NCBI RefSeq assembly: GCF_000003605.2
Contig: NW_003107089.1
Location: 954,050-1,016,014 of the forward strand
Length of the DNA: 61,965 nucleotides
Reading direction: 5' to 3'
Source: Saccoglossus kowalevskii
Lineage: Eukaryota > Hemichordata > Enteropneusta > Harrimaniidae
Position numbers and translations under genes: made by a program. Below the pieces are notes generated by a model that made no database searches, had not been told where the DNA came from, and was given only the letters and a program-made list of their open reading frames with translations. Positions 60,111-61,965 of this stretch are shown piece after piece (the stretch's first letter is position 1; each line of letters opens with the position of its first letter).

Positions 60111-61965
60111 AATTTTCTGTAGAAAAATTGCGAGTACAAAAAGGTTTTCATTTTATACATCGCCTGAATGGATTAGAAAGGTCAGACACAAATGTAAAAA
60201 TAAGAGCTATTTTGAGCGGGCTGGGTTATCGGTAATGCATACGGCTGCTGGTAGATGTCCAACAGGCGGGATGCAATGGAATGGTAGCGGGTCACTGAAT
60301 ACGTCGAATCTCTTGCCCCGGGGGTTGGGTAAACCTGAAAGAGCAGCTAGCAAAGTTCAAACTCGTGACAATTGGAAAGACTTGATTCAGACTTCGGTCA
60401 TATGACCGGAGATCGATTTGTTATTGTATTTCGTGTATAAAGTGGGGGGGGGTGGCGACAGAAACATAAATATACACACAGGGCTGTTATCTACGAGAGA
60501 CATCGAGACACACTTTTGTATGGTGTTCTCCGCTATCGACCTACAATCAACACCACGCGACGCGCTCATTTTCCGCAACTGCGTGAGATCTCAAAACACA
60601 TAATGCACACAGAAGGAGCGAGTGTGATTGTGTTTTGGTTAGCGGTTTCATTATAACATTGGCGAAAAAGAGATATAACCCAATGGAAATCTCAATTGTT
60701 AAACAGTTTGAACGATAGATATATTTCTTTGTCGGGGGTGTCGATCTAATCAAGTCCGCTCCGTACTATGTGTACGTTTCACTTCATCTGACTCGTATAC
60801 TGCATCATTGGAAATCATCATAACCGAATTTCCTGCAATCGTTGTCTTAATTTGGCTCGTCCATCGATATATTGTTGTCACATTGTTGTTACCTGCGGCC
60901 GGGTATTACTCTATTTAGGAATGAACGCTGTGGTCTGTCGATATATCACGCGGCAGATGGGAAAATCCATATTTACCGAGGATTTTAGCGACCATAAACT
61001 TTGTTATTTCGAGCACGTGATTCTTTTTTGAATAGCGATATATGCGATAGAAATTGATTGGATATGCGTGAAAAATAATTGAACTTGCCATTTTATACAA
61101 GTATTGTAATTTCAATACGGTCGCCATGGAAATCTTTTTGTCGCTGACATTGACATTCTTTCGAAATTATTTTTTGTGAAAATATGTACTATCTATTTTC
61201 ATGAAAAAATTAAGTACCTTAATATGATAAATAACACCAAAAAACAAAGGTATCTTTTTTATTATTATTTTATTTGCATTTTGTGTTTCGCTGTTGTTTC
61301 GCGCAAATTGGTCTGATATGTAATTTGTTCTGCGCATACTACTGCGCACTAGGCGGGTAGTTTAAATTGTAGACCCGTACAAGTGGCGGGATGTACACAT
61401 TTGCCGAATTTATCATTATATGACTTTTGTGGTGCCAGATGGCCATACATACCGGGTACCGAATGTTATGCACATGTAAACAACACGTAGACCGCAGAAA
61501 AAATCATTTTCGTTTGAACAAAAAAATCATGTAATTACGAGAAATATACACATGATATGTGACATGACTTTCCGGCCTATGTTTACTCATTTGGTACACC
61601 AACGTGATTTTATATTATATCTAAAAAAACATACTATAAAATAATAAATGCACAATAAAGGCATCACATTAACAGTGAAATATTTCCAAGCAAATTATTT
61701 CTTTAATTCGCTGATTTAAAAAAAAAAAAAACGAAAAAAAAATCATTCGAAATTAAAAGTGAATTTGTGTGTCTGACTATAAACGCATTTGGTAATGTAC
61801 ATCAAACGAGCAAGACGTGTCTATTGGCCGCCGCGCTTGTTTACGTTTTGCGTGCGTGCGCGTACGTAGTTACTGATTAGCAAGAACCGATTGTTTGCAC
61901 AATCAAAAAAAACAACGGCGTTGTTCGCTGATGCTCTTATTAAAGCGGAGGAGTCGTCACCTGCG

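Larger units (their letters stand above)
54301..61965. other. Gene-free stretch, distal upstream flank
   Basis: No recognisable gene. It carries the two dispersed repeat copies, the (CA)13 array and the second full YY1 site. An A-rich run near 61718-61741 (13 A, CG, 9 A) could be a retroposon tail but has no body that I can identify. Confidence 0.6.

Overview
This is a eukaryotic (metazoan) genomic window, A+T-rich, with one recognisable protein-coding gene. It is a COUP-TF orphan nuclear receptor (NR2F family; seven-up/svp in flies) on the minus strand, in three coding exons between 36042 and 41141. The joined coding sequence is 1,308 nt and predicts 435 residues. Exon borders are GT-AG. The reading frame crosses both junctions into uninterrupted family sequence: DNA-binding domain, then hinge, then ligand-binding domain, ending ...WPYMAIQ. 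The protein is animal, and its divergent N-terminus and several ligand-domain substitutions argue against a vertebrate. An invertebrate is likely. A non-vertebrate deuterostome is my guess, from impression only.

Layout on the + strand. 1-23051 is gene-free sequence with simple repeats, scattered nuclear-receptor half-sites and homeodomain motifs. 23052-23101 is a 50-base assembly gap. 23102-36041 is gene-free, and its last 1-1.3 kb probably holds the receptor's 3' untranslated region. 36042-41141 is the receptor gene, with a 3.5 kb second intron and a 248-bp first intron. About 41142-41830 is the probable 5' UTR and promoter. 41830-61965 is gene-free sequence upstream of the gene. It carries a foldback element (51581-51675), a 27-bp minisatellite plus a duplicated ~150-bp repeat (53443-54300), and a dispersed ~205-bp repeat in two copies 4 kb apart (55597 and 59679).

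A lone developmental transcription-factor gene with ~36 kb of gene-free sequence downstream and ~20 kb upstream is the usual arrangement for NR2F loci, where the flanks hold distal enhancers. Sites consistent with this are a perfect DR4 (19024-19039), a near-perfect DR4 1.2 kb upstream of the start codon (42316-42331), an everted nuclear-receptor repeat beside a homeodomain motif (8764-8801), and four copies of TAATTAGCAT. COUP-TFs bind AGGTCA repeats, so feedback of the gene on itself is a reasonable hypothesis, but sequence alone does not prove it. Transcript-level oddities are a G-quadruplex-type tract in intron 2, a (UG)12 run just upstream of the exon 3 splice acceptor, and a minimal start-stop uORF.

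I found no tRNA, rRNA, CRISPR array, bacterial operon or novel defence-like system. Other open frames are short, lack recognisable domains and are mostly compatible with chance.
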